Shown here: piece by piece, positions 1 through 5,787 of the stretch
Numbering within the stretch: the first letter of the stretch is position 1
How the letters are laid out: each line of letters starts with the position of its first letter
The notes under the pieces: model-generated
What the model was told of the DNA's origin: nothing
The model's database searches: none
What the model saw: the letters and a program-made list of their open reading frames with translations, nothing else
Position numbers and translations under genes: made by a program
Assembly (NCBI GenBank): GCA_025964065.1
Contig: JAOPZO010000007.1
Location: forward strand, 1 to 6,086
Direction of reading: 5' to 3'
DNA from: Solirubrobacterales bacterium
GTDB taxonomy: Bacteria; Actinomycetota; Thermoleophilia; Solirubrobacterales; Solirubrobacteraceae
DNA: 6,086 nucleotides

Positions 1-119
1 TCCGCGAGGCGCTCGAGCGCGGCCCCGAGCTTCGCGCCGCCGGCCGGGAACGCGCCCGCGCGTGGTCCTGGGCCGCCACCGCCGCCGCCACCGAGGCCGT
101 CTACGCGGAGCTCGTGTGA
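1..119 (+). CDS. GT4-type glycosyltransferase, C-terminal end (partial)
   Basis: An open frame enters from the left edge and ends at TGA 117-119, leaving 38 residues. The last 18 have the pattern W-S-W-x6-T-x2-V-Y-x-E-L. This is the usual C-terminal helix of GT4 (GT-B fold) glycosyltransferases, which crosses back onto the N-terminal domain. The complete GT4 at 3863-4780 in this window ends almost the same way (F-S-W-x6-T-x2-V-Y-E-D), an internal comparison that supports the call. The preceding Arg/Ala-rich stretch, with LRAAGRERA, also matches the helix that normally comes before this motif. Its GTGA overlap with the next gene implies translational coupling and one operon. The donor, the acceptor and the rest of the protein lie outside the window. 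Only the family call is supported. Confidence 0.72.
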   Translation, partial: REALERGPELRAAGRERARAWSWAATAAATEAVYAELV

Positions 120-1066
120 GCCGCACGACCGTCCTCGTCCTGAGCGTCGACGAGGCGCACCGCCTGGAGCACTGCCTTCCCGCGGCGCTCGCGCAGCCCG
201 GCGCGCGCGTGGTCGTGATCGACAACGCCTGCACGGATCGCACCGTCGCGCTCTGCCAGGAGCTCGGCGTGGAGCTCGTCCGCCTGCGCGAGCGCCGCTC
301 CTACGCCGCGGCCGTGAACGCCGGGATCGCCGCCACCACGGGCGACGTCCTGCTCTTGAACGCCGACTGCATCCTCGACGCCGGCTTCCTCGACGCGGCG
401 CGCGAGGCGCTCTCCCGCGAGGGGATCGGCTCGGTCGCGCCGCGGCTCGTCCGCGCGACGGGCCTCACCCCGCCCGAGCGGCTGCACGTGCTCGACACGG
501 CCGGCATGCGGATCGACCGACGCCGGAAGAACGGGCTCGTCGGCCACGGCGAGCCCGAGGACCGCTACGCCCGCCGGGCGCCCGCGTTCGGCGGCGACGG
601 CGCCTGCGTCCTCTACCGGCGCGAGGTGCTGATTGCGTGCGCCGTCGGCGCCGAGGTCCTCGACGAGGACATGGGCCTCTGGGCCTCCGACGCCGACCTC
701 GCCTGGCGGGCGCAGCTCCTGGGCTGGAGCTGCGCGTACGAGCCGCGGGCGCGTGCGTGGCACATGCGCTTCTACTCCCCGACGACCCGCGCCGCGCTTC
801 CCGAGGCGCACCGGCGGCTGCAGTTCACGAACCGCCTGCTGATGCTCGCGAAGAACGAGACGACCGCGGGCTTCCTGCGCGACGCGCCGTGGATCCTCGG
901 CTACGAGGCGCTCGCGCTGGGCCACGTCCTGCTCCGGGAGCGCCACCTGCTGCAGGGCTACCGGGACGCCTGGCGGCTCCTGCCCGCCGCCCGCCGGCGC
1001 CGCGCGGTCCTCCAGGCGCGCCGGGCCCGTCGCCGTCCGCCGTTCGGGCTCACGCCGCCCCGCTGA
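116..1066 (+). CDS. GT2-family (GT-A fold) glycosyltransferase
   Basis: This 316-residue protein probably transfers a sugar from a nucleotide-sugar donor in the cytoplasm during surface-glycan assembly, in the style of WcaA/rhamnosyltransferase GT2 enzymes. The start chosen is GTG 116, which overlaps the upstream stop as GTGA and begins directly at the first beta strand (TTVLVLSVDE). An earlier GTG at 62 would add 18 Arg-rich residues that overlap the upstream gene and resemble no GT2 N-terminus. Visible motifs are VVVIDNACTD (about 32-41, donor-binding loop), LLLNADC (79-85, the DxD-equivalent that binds the metal and nucleotide), GGDGACVLYRR (159-169, acceptor-side loop), DEDMGLWASDADLAWRA (183-199, with the ED and catalytic-base region) and AWH (214-216). 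The tail from about residue 285 is Arg-rich with no clear membrane segment, so the protein is probably soluble or peripheral at the membrane. The family call is firm; donor and linkage are unknown. Confidence 0.9.
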   Translation: MSRTTVLVLSVDEAHRLEHCLPAALAQPGARVVVIDNACTDRTVALCQELGVELVRLRERRSYAAAVNAGIAATTGDVLLLNADCILDAGFLDAAREALSREGIGSVAPRLVRATGLTPPERLHVLDTAGMRIDRRRKNGLVGHGEPEDRYARRAPAFGGDGACVLYRREVLIACAVGAEVLDEDMGLWASDADLAWRAQLLGWSCAYEPRARAWHMRFYSPTTRAALPEAHRRLQFTNRLLMLAKNETTAGFLRDAPWILGYEALALGHVLLRERHLLQGYRDAWRLLPAARRRRAVLQARRARRRPPFGLTPPR

Positions 1067-1075
1067 ACGCCGCCG

Positions 1076-1081
1076 TACTCT
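1076..1081 (+). promoter_or_regulatory. Putative -10 element of a leaderless promoter for the SDR gene
   Basis: TACTCT fits the actinobacterial TANNNT -10 consensus. Six bases separate it from the ATG at 1088, which puts the expected transcription start on or next to the A of the ATG. There is no convincing -35 hexamer upstream. The only Shine-Dalgarno-like bases are GGGG touching the start codon, which is too close for normal ribosome binding. A leaderless transcript would explain both facts. It would also mean the SDR can be transcribed separately from the upstream glycosyltransferases. Confidence 0.45.
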
Positions 1082-1087
1082 CCGGGG

Positions 1088-2017
1088 ATGGCCAAGTACG
1101 ACGTCAACGGGCGGACGGTCCTCATCACGGGGGCCGCGCGCGGCATCGGTGCGGAGAGCGCGCGCCGCCTCCACGGCAAGGGCGCGAACGTCGCGCTCGT
1201 CGGGCTCGAGCCCGACCGCATGGAGGCGCTCGCCGCCGAGCTCGGCGAGCGCGTGGCGGTCTTCGAGGCGGACACGACCGACACGGGCGCCCTCGAGCGC
1301 GCGGTCGCGGGCGCCGTCCAGCGCTTCGGCGGCATCGACGTCGGGATCGCGAACGCCGGCATCCAGATGACGGGCGCGGTCGCGACGGCGCCCGAGCGCT
1401 CCGTCGAGCGGACGCTCGAGGTCAACCTCCTCGGCGTGTGGCGCACGGACCGCGCGCTGCTCCCGCAGATCACCGCCCGCGGCGGCTACCTCCTGAACGT
1501 CGCGTCGCTCGCGGCCGCCACCCACGCCCCGCTCATGGCCGCCTACGCGGCCTCCAAGGCCGGCGTCGAGGCGTTCACGAACGCGCTGCGGATCGAGACG
1601 AGCGTCACGCGCGCCCGGGTCGGCTGCGCGTACTTCGGCTTCATCGACACGGACATCGTCCGGGGCTCGTTCGCGCAGCCCTCGAGCGCGCAGATGCGCA
1701 GGATGCTGCCGCCGTTCATGCGCGAGCCCGCGCCGCTCGTGCAGGCCATCGACGCGATCGAGAAGGGCATCGAGAAGCGCAGCGCGCGGCTCTGGGCGCC
1801 CCGGTACGTCGGGCCCGCGCTCGCGTTGCGCGGGATCCTCCAGCCCCTGAGCGAGTTCCAGATGATGCGGATGGGCCGGAAGGACCTCGCCGAGGCCATC
1901 CGCCTCGCGGACCCCGCCACGGGCGCCGACAAGCCCGAGGACGAGCTCCTCGGGGCCGCGGGCATCACGGCAGGCACGCTTCCGGGCGCCGGGCCGACGC
2001 GCAGCATCGGGGCGTAG
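1088..2017 (+). CDS. Classical short-chain dehydrogenase/reductase (SDR)
   Basis: This 309-residue NAD(P)-dependent oxidoreductase has a Rossmann fold. It shows TGAARGIG (14-21, dinucleotide binding), Asp62 in the ADTTD segment (adenine contact), NAG (89-91), and the tetrad Asn113, Ser140, Tyr153 and Lys157 in Y-A-A-S-K. All catalytic residues are present, so it should be active. Two features differ from textbook SDRs. The usual PG of the PGxxxT loop after beta-6 reads FG (YFGFIDTDI, 182-190). There is also an extra region of about 60 residues after the core, ending in a Gly/Pro-rich tail, against about 250 residues for a typical classical SDR. The gene starts 21 bases after the glycosyltransferase, with a possible promoter in the gap, and ends 7 bases before the membrane-protein gene. 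The substrate is unknown. A role in lipid or ketone/alcohol metabolism is as likely as one in sugar modification, because it is not an extended NDP-sugar epimerase/dehydratase. Confidence 0.93.
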   Translation: MAKYDVNGRTVLITGAARGIGAESARRLHGKGANVALVGLEPDRMEALAAELGERVAVFEADTTDTGALERAVAGAVQRFGGIDVGIANAGIQMTGAVATAPERSVERTLEVNLLGVWRTDRALLPQITARGGYLLNVASLAAATHAPLMAAYAASKAGVEAFTNALRIETSVTRARVGCAYFGFIDTDIVRGSFAQPSSAQMRRMLPPFMREPAPLVQAIDAIEKGIEKRSARLWAPRYVGPALALRGILQPLSEFQMMRMGRKDLAEAIRLADPATGADKPEDELLGAAGITAGTLPGAGPTRSIGA

Positions 2018-2024
2018 GCCGCAC

Positions 2025-2975
2025 GTGGGCAGGCGCGGGCTGCAGACGGCCGGCTGGGTCGTCTCCGCGCTCGTCCTCGCGGCCGTCCTCTGGTGGGCGC
2101 TCCGCCAGCCCGCGCCGACGTTCCCGAGCTCGGGGGAGGACCTCGGGGCGCTCGCGCTCGCGGTCGTCCTCTACGCGGTCTGCACCGCGCTTCGGGCCGA
2201 GCGCTGGCGCACGCTGCTGCACGACGTCGACGCCCGGCCCTCGCGCGGCGACGCGTACCGGCTCGTGCTCGTGGGCTACATGGGCAACAACGTGCTGCCG
2301 GCCCGCGCGGGCGACCTGATGCGCGTCGTGCTGATGGCGCCGCGGGCGGAGACGACGAAGCGCTTCGTCGTCGGGACCCTCGTGGCCGAGCGGCTCCTCG
2401 ACGTCGCGGTGCTCGTCGTGCTCTTCCTCGTGCTCGCGACGACCATCGCCGGCGGCGCCGGGCTGCCGGACGGCGGGACCCTGGCGGTGCTGGGGGCGAT
2501 CGCGGTCGCGGTCCTGGTCGCGCTCGGGCTGGGCTTCGGCGTGCTGCGGCGCCGCGGGCTCGTCGACCGCGCCCGCGCGTTCCTCAGGCCCATGGCCCAG
2601 TCGACGACGAACCTCCGCGGCCGCCACGGCGCCGGGATGCTCGGCCTGACGATCCTGATCTGGCTGGGGGAGGCCGGCGTGTGGGGCTCGTGCGCGGCGG
2701 CGGTGAACCTCGGGGCCTCGCCGCTCGAGGCGCTCTACCTCGTCGCGCTCGCGTCGATGTTCGCGCTCATCCCGAGCGGCCCGGGCTACGCGGGCACGCA
2801 GGACGCGGCCGCGGTGATCGGGGTGAAGGCGATCGGCGGCACGAGCGCCCAGGCGGTCTCCTACCTCATCCTCGTGCGCTTCGTGCTGCTCGTCCCCATC
2901 ACGATCGCCGGCCTGGTGGCGCTCGCGCTGCGCTACGGCGGCGTCGCCGGGCTGAAGCTCGCGGTGCGGACGTGA
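2025..2975 (+). CDS. UPF0104 / lysylphosphatidylglycerol-synthase TM-domain family membrane protein
   Basis: This is a 316-residue multi-pass inner-membrane protein. The start is GTG 2025, 7 bases after the SDR stop. It gives a short basic MGRRG lead followed at once by the first hydrophobic segment (about 10-26). Further membrane segments are near 40-56, 122-143, 152-174, 205-225, 232-250 and 275-303. Signature motifs are ALRAERWR (55-62), GNNVLPARAGDLMR (87-100), ER-x2-D (122-126) and IPSGPGYAGTQDA (249-261). These are the conserved positions of the PF03706 / UPF0104 fold, shared with the membrane half of MprF and with archaeal AglD. The soluble aminoacyl-transferase domain of MprF is absent, so lipid lysinylation is not expected. 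Family members without it are usually thought to flip or bind lipids or polyprenyl-phosphate sugars. That suits this glycosyltransferase setting, but the function is inferred. Confidence 0.9.
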   Translation: MGRRGLQTAGWVVSALVLAAVLWWALRQPAPTFPSSGEDLGALALAVVLYAVCTALRAERWRTLLHDVDARPSRGDAYRLVLVGYMGNNVLPARAGDLMRVVLMAPRAETTKRFVVGTLVAERLLDVAVLVVLFLVLATTIAGGAGLPDGGTLAVLGAIAVAVLVALGLGFGVLRRRGLVDRARAFLRPMAQSTTNLRGRHGAGMLGLTILIWLGEAGVWGSCAAAVNLGASPLEALYLVALASMFALIPSGPGYAGTQDAAAVIGVKAIGGTSAQAVSYLILVRFVLLVPITIAGLVALALRYGGVAGLKLAVRT

Positions 2976-3125
2976 GCCACCCGCCGACCCGGCACGAGCA
3001 GCGCGCGGCTCATCACGGCCCGGCTGACCCTGGTCCTCGACGGTCCTGGAGGCAGGTCGCCCCGGTCGGCTTGCACGGCAACCGGGTCCGCGGCGACGGC
3101 CGGGCCGTCGGCGCGGACGCGCTGC
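2976..3125. other. Structured intergenic region between convergent genes
   Basis: These 150 bases separate the stop of the membrane-protein gene from the stop of the GST-like gene on the other strand. I see no coding frame with family character. Readable structures are a 10-base inverted repeat at the two ends, a strong hairpin at 3086-3118, a weaker CCCGGT/ACCGGG pair (3061-3066 with 3081-3086) just before it, and a direct repeat GGTCCT-N4-GGTCCT (3032-3047). The simplest reading is termination of transcription from both sides. Confidence 0.6.
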
Positions 3126-3127
3126 TC
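2996..3127. repeat. 10-base inverted repeat bracketing the convergent gap
   Basis: GAGCAGCGCG at 2996-3005 is the exact reverse complement of CGCGCTGCTC at 3118-3127. The arms enclose 112 bases that contain the strong hairpin, and the right arm runs into the GST stop codon (3126-3128). In RNA from either strand this could close a multi-branched structure. At this GC content a 10-base match is only moderately unlikely by chance. Confidence 0.5.
3086..3118. terminator. Strong GC hairpin, candidate bidirectional terminator
   Basis: GTCCGCG (3086-3092) pairs with CGCGGAC (3112-3118), and CGACGGCC (3094-3101) pairs with GGCCGTCG (3103-3110), with one G-G mismatch (3093/3111). The structure is centred on G3102. 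In practice it is a stem of 14 pairs with a CGG loop. It begins 8 bases past the GST stop on the minus strand and 110 bases past the membrane-protein stop on the plus strand. Neither side has a T-run, so it is not a textbook intrinsic terminator. U-less hairpins between convergent genes are common in high-GC actinobacteria. Confidence 0.55.
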
Positions 3128-3719
3128 AGGCGGTCGCCGTCCTGAAGCCCGGGCGCTCCTCGAGCGCGGCCATGACGCGGCGCAGGCGCGGCGCGCAGGC
3201 CGGGTCGAGCGGGAGCTTCGACAGGTGGAGCGCGCGGCCCGCGAGGGCGCAGTCGGCGATCGTGAAGGTGACGCCCGTCGCCCACGGGCCGTCGGCGTCG
3301 AGCAGCCGGTCGTAGGCGGTGAGCTTCCCCTCGAGCGCCGCGACCCGGCCATCCTCGTCGTCGACGGCGCCGCCGTGGACCGCGAACTCCTCGACGCCCC
3401 AGAGCGCGGGCCGGAGCTCGAGCGAGAGGGAGTCGAGCAGCCCGTCGATGCGGGCGCGCTCCGCCGGCGTGGCGCCGCGCAGGTCGGTGCGCCCCTCGCG
3501 CTCGGCGAGGTAGCGCAGTGCGACGTTCGACTCCGTGACGACCAGGGGGCCGTCCACGAGGGTCGGGATCAGCCCGAAGGGATGGAGCGCGACGTAGTCC
3601 GCCGGGCGAGGGCCGTCGAGCGGGACCTCGACGCGGTCGCACGGCAGGGCGAGCTCCTCGAGGAGCACGCGGACCTTGATCGCGTTCGTCGAGCCGGGGT
3701 GGTCGTAGAGCGTCAGCAC
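3126..3719 (-). CDS. Glutathione S-transferase-like protein
   Basis: This 197-residue cytoplasmic protein has the two-domain GST layout. The N-terminal thioredoxin fold begins MLTLYDHPGS, with Ser10 (or Thr11) at the catalytic N-terminal position, then FGLIPTLVDG (48-57) with the cis-proline at Pro52, and TESNVALRYLAE (62-73) with the Glu64-Ser65 pair that binds the gamma-glutamyl group. The helical C-terminal domain holds TFTIADCAL (151-159), the conserved N-capping box Thr153-x2-Asp156. The start is GTG 3719, which gives exactly the expected beginning of the first strand. Known relatives conjugate, isomerise or dehalogenate small electrophiles using glutathione. Most actinobacteria make mycothiol instead, so the thiol partner is uncertain. 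The gene stands alone: it converges on the membrane-protein gene and is separated by 143 bases from the glycosyltransferase operon upstream of it, so it is probably not part of glycan assembly. Confidence 0.9.
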   Translation of the reverse strand: MLTLYDHPGSTNAIKVRVLLEELALPCDRVEVPLDGPRPADYVALHPFGLIPTLVDGPLVVTESNVALRYLAEREGRTDLRGATPAERARIDGLLDSLSLELRPALWGVEEFAVHGGAVDDEDGRVAALEGKLTAYDRLLDADGPWATGVTFTIADCALAGRALHLSKLPLDPACAPRLRRVMAALEERPGFRTATA

Positions 3720-3726
3720 GGCGCCG

Positions 3727-3732
3727 AAGGTA
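3727..3732 (-). promoter_or_regulatory. Putative -10 element of a leaderless promoter for the GST-like gene
   Basis: Read on the minus strand this is TACCTT, a TANNNT match. It ends 7 bases before the GTG start at 3719, so the predicted transcription start coincides with the start codon. There is no Shine-Dalgarno sequence in the CGGCGCC between them, which agrees with leaderless translation. No clear TTGACA-like -35 is visible. The arrangement is close to that in front of the SDR gene. Confidence 0.5.
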
Positions 3733-3736
3733 CGCG

Positions 3737-3750
3737 GTTTCGATGTTTCG
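3737..3750 (-). repeat. Tandem CGAAAC direct repeat in the GST promoter spacer
   Basis: On the minus strand CGAAAC occurs at 3750-3745 and again at 3742-3737, two bases apart (8-base period). The pair lies at about -31 to -18 if transcription starts at 3719, just upstream of the TACCTT element. It is an A-rich patch in otherwise very GC-rich DNA. It could be an operator half-site pair or simply promoter composition; no regulator can be named. Confidence 0.3.
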
Positions 3751-3779
3751 CCCCCGTGCGCGCGGGCACTGCGGAGGCG

Positions 3780-3866
3780 ATGCTCGTCGCGTCACTCCTC
3801 CTCGTGTGGCTGTTCGCCCTCGTCCTGCTGACCGGCCTGTGCCGGGCGGCAGCGGCTGCGAGCTAG
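3780..3866 (+). CDS. Possible 28-residue single-pass membrane peptide
   Basis: An ATG at 3780 opens a 28-codon frame ending at TAG 3864-3866. Residues about 2-20 (LVASLLLVWLFALVLLTGL) form one continuous hydrophobic helix, followed by Cys-Arg and a short Ala-rich tail. It could therefore be a single-span membrane peptide, or a signal-like sequence with nothing after it. GGAGG at 3773-3777 is a strong Shine-Dalgarno match but only 2 bases from the ATG, closer than usual. It is the only plus-strand candidate in this minus-strand stretch. Its TAG interlocks with the TAG of the opposing GT4 in a shared CTAG. No family is recognised. The alternative is chance: in this GC range a Leu/Val-rich frame of 28 codons is not rare. 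Confidence 0.35.
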   Translation: MLVASLLLVWLFALVLLTGLCRAAAAAS

Positions 3867-4780
3867 CCCGCGAGCACGTCCTCGTACACCTGCCAGGTCG
3901 CCCGCGCGGCGTCCTGCCAGCTGAACGCGAGGGCCGGCGGCGCCGGGCGGGTCGCCGCCACGCCCGCCGCCAGCAGGCCCGTGTAGTCGCCCTGCTCCAC
4001 GAACGTCGCGCGGTCCGTGAGGACCTCGCGGAGCGCCGGGACGTCGCAGGCGACCACGGGCGTGCCGCACGCGAGCGCCTCGACCGTCGGCAGGCCGAAG
4101 CCCTCGTCGTCGGAGGGGAAGACGAGGGCGCGGGCACCGGAGTAGATCGCGGCGAGGTCCTCGTCGGGGACGAAGCCCGTGAGCGTCACGTCCTCGAGCT
4201 CGTGCGCCCACTGGCGGGTCCGGCCGACGAGCACGAGCGGCAGGTCACGCGGGGCGGCTGCGAGCGCCGCGACGCGCTTGCGTGGGTCGGGGCGCTCCAT
4301 CCCGCCGACCCACACGAGGTACTCGGACGGGAGGTCGTACTTCTCCCGCACGGCGCTGACCTCGCCCGGCGGGCGCGGGCTCATGGCGGAGTGCGCCGCC
4401 TCGCCGATGACCGTGATGCGCGCCGGGTCGACCGCGAGGTGCTCGAGGACGTCCGCCTCGACCGCGCGGGTGGGCACGATCACCCGGTCGGCGCGCTCCA
4501 CCGCGAGGTAGCGCAGGCGGAAGCGGATCCCCGTGCGGAGGTACTCCGCGTGCCGCTTGAGCGGCACGACGTCGTGGAGCGTCACGACCTGCGGCACGCC
4601 GGCGCGCAGCTGCGCCCCGTCGATCCACGGCGAGTGGAACACCTGGCCGCGGCGCGGCTTGTGGCTCTCGACGACGGAGTGCTCGCCCGCCGTCTCGTGC
4701 AGCGCGGCGAGCAGGCAGCGCACGTAGCGGCCGATGCCGCGCGGGTCGCCGGCGCCCCGGGCGTCGAAGGCGACCTTCAC
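3863..4780 (-). CDS. GT4-family glycosyltransferase, short form
   Basis: This 305-residue GT-B glycosyltransferase is probably cytoplasmic or peripheral at the membrane. The start is GTG 4780, overlapping the TGA of the upstream gene by 4 bases and beginning at the first strand (MKVAFDARG). Motifs are PRGIGRYVR (13-21, the glycine loop of the acceptor domain), FHSP (48-51), VVTLHDVVPL (65-74), VPTRAV (102-107), the donor-domain start YLVWVGGMERPDPRKR (154-169), LTGFVPDEDL (200-209), and the EX7E motif with Glu226 and Glu234 in DEGFGLPTVEALACGTPVV (225-243). The tail SWQDAARATWQVYEDVL is the usual C-terminal helix. HDxxPL and GIGRY are typical of mannosyltransferase-like GT4 enzymes, but the donor cannot be read. 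At 305 residues it is shorter than the usual 350-400. The missing part is in the N-terminal acceptor domain, where only about 20 residues separate the first helix from FHSP. It is the last gene of its operon. Confidence 0.92.
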   Translation of the reverse strand: MKVAFDARGAGDPRGIGRYVRCLLAALHETAGEHSVVESHKPRRGQVFHSPWIDGAQLRAGVPQVVTLHDVVPLKRHAEYLRTGIRFRLRYLAVERADRVIVPTRAVEADVLEHLAVDPARITVIGEAAHSAMSPRPPGEVSAVREKYDLPSEYLVWVGGMERPDPRKRVAALAAAPRDLPLVLVGRTRQWAHELEDVTLTGFVPDEDLAAIYSGARALVFPSDDEGFGLPTVEALACGTPVVACDVPALREVLTDRATFVEQGDYTGLLAAGVAATRPAPPALAFSWQDAARATWQVYEDVLAG

Positions 4781-5787
4781 AGCAGGCCCTTCAGGAGGGC
4801 TTCGACCCGGTCGGCGTAGGCGTCGGCGTCGAAGCGCCGGGCCGCCAGGACGCCCGCGGCGCCCATCGCCTCCCGGGACGCGAGCACGCGCGCGACGCCG
4901 TCGGCGATCGCTCCCGGCGAGCCCGGCTCGACGAGCGCGCCCGTCACGCCGTCCTCGACGACGTCCGCGAGCCCGCCGACCCGCGTCGCGACGACGGGGG
5001 TGCCGACGGCCATCGCCTCGGCGAGGACCATCCCGAACGGCTCCTGGTGGGAGGGCGCGACGAGCACGTCGAAGTGCCGCATCACCCCGGGCGCGTTCTC
5101 CACCCACTCGACGTGCTCGACCTCGCCCGAGGCCCGCACCGCGGCGACGTAGGCCGGATCGGACTCGTACGGGTCGCCGCCGATGACGACGACGCGCGCG
5201 CCCGGCACGCGCTCGCGGATCCCGGGCGCGGCGTGCACGAGGTCCATGACGCCCTTGCGCGCCTCGATCCGCCCGACGAAGCCGACGACGGGCCCGTGGT
5301 CCCCGTCCCACGGCCGTGGGGCGTGCGGCGGGTCGAGGTCGATCGGCGCGTGGACGACGTGCGGCGAGAGCCCCTCGAGCCGCTGGGCGACCGCGTCGGA
5401 GTTGGCGAGCACGAGGCTCGCGTGCATCCAGTGCCGCGGGATGCGCTCGACCATGTCGTGCACGTGGAGCACGGTGCGGGCGCCGCGCAGCGCGGGCAGC
5501 AGCCGGCCGCAGACCGTGGAGTTCAGGTAGATGACGTCCCACTTCGCCGCGAGCCGGTGGGCGCGCGGGAAGGAGCCGACCGCCCGCGCGCCCTCGCGCG
5601 CGCCGAGGCCGCCCACGTCGAGCTTCGCGTGCGGGTGGCCCGATGACGCCATCGGCCCGTCGCCCGACGGCGTCGTGATCCCCGTGTGCCAGCCGCGCGC
5701 GGCGAGCCGGTCCCAGAGCCGGAGCAGCGCGATCTCCGCGCCCCCGGGCTGGTCGACCGCGTTGACGGCGACGACGGACGGGCTCAT
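4777..5787 (-). CDS. GT4-family glycosyltransferase
   Basis: This 336-residue GT-B glycosyltransferase uses a nucleotide-sugar donor. The start is ATG 5787, overlapping the upstream stop as ATGA. It shows QPGGAEIAL (13-21, N-terminal glycine loop), WDVIYLNS (83-90), LHVHDMVER (107-115), VLANSDAVAQRL (126-137), the donor-domain start VGFVGRIEARKGVMDLV (168-184, with Arg173 and Lys178 expected to contact the donor diphosphate), and EX7E with Glu249 and Glu257 in EPFGMVLAEAMAVGTPVVAT (249-268). All key residues are present and the length is close to normal. The PGGAE opening followed by EPFGMV is common in polysaccharide-cluster GT4 enzymes. It is the middle gene of a three-gene overlapping run on the minus strand, so it is very probably co-translated with the GT4 at 3863-4780 and acts on the same glycan. 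Acceptor and linkage are unknown. Confidence 0.94.
   Translation of the reverse strand: MSPSVVAVNAVDQPGGAEIALLRLWDRLAARGWHTGITTPSGDGPMASSGHPHAKLDVGGLGAREGARAVGSFPRAHRLAAKWDVIYLNSTVCGRLLPALRGARTVLHVHDMVERIPRHWMHASLVLANSDAVAQRLEGLSPHVVHAPIDLDPPHAPRPWDGDHGPVVGFVGRIEARKGVMDLVHAAPGIRERVPGARVVVIGGDPYESDPAYVAAVRASGEVEHVEWVENAPGVMRHFDVLVAPSHQEPFGMVLAEAMAVGTPVVATRVGGLADVVEDGVTGALVEPGSPGAIADGVARVLASREAMGAAGVLAARRFDADAYADRVEALLKGLL

Noticed and set aside
101..1525. 474-codon open frame on the minus strand across the GT2 and SDR genes
   Set aside because: It is Arg/Ala/Asp-rich with no fold motifs and runs antisense to two genes with intact catalytic motifs. Long stop-free antisense frames are normal at this GC content.
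637..2319. 560-codon plus-strand frame overlapping GT2, SDR and the membrane protein
   Set aside because: It is the +1-shifted shadow of three recognised genes, with low-complexity Arg/Pro/Ala composition and no motif.
3032..3047. GGTCCT-N4-GGTCCT direct repeat as an operator
   Set aside because: The 10-base spacing looks like a regulator site, but it lies downstream of both flanking genes with no promoter nearby, so it is noted only within the intergenic entry.
3061..3086. CCCGGT/ACCGGG pair as a second terminator
   Set aside because: It has only six pairs with a 14-base loop and shares G3086 with the stronger hairpin, so the two cannot both form fully.
3743..4819. 358-codon plus-strand frame antisense to the short GT4
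   Set aside because: The composition is repetitive Arg/Glu/Val/Asp, typical of the antisense reading of GC-rich coding DNA; the minus-strand GT4 has complete family motifs.
4781..5542. N-terminal extension of the short GT4 frame far upstream of 4780
   Set aside because: The extension is a shadow of the upstream GT4. The GTG at 4780 starts exactly at the family's first beta strand and overlaps the upstream stop by 4 bases.
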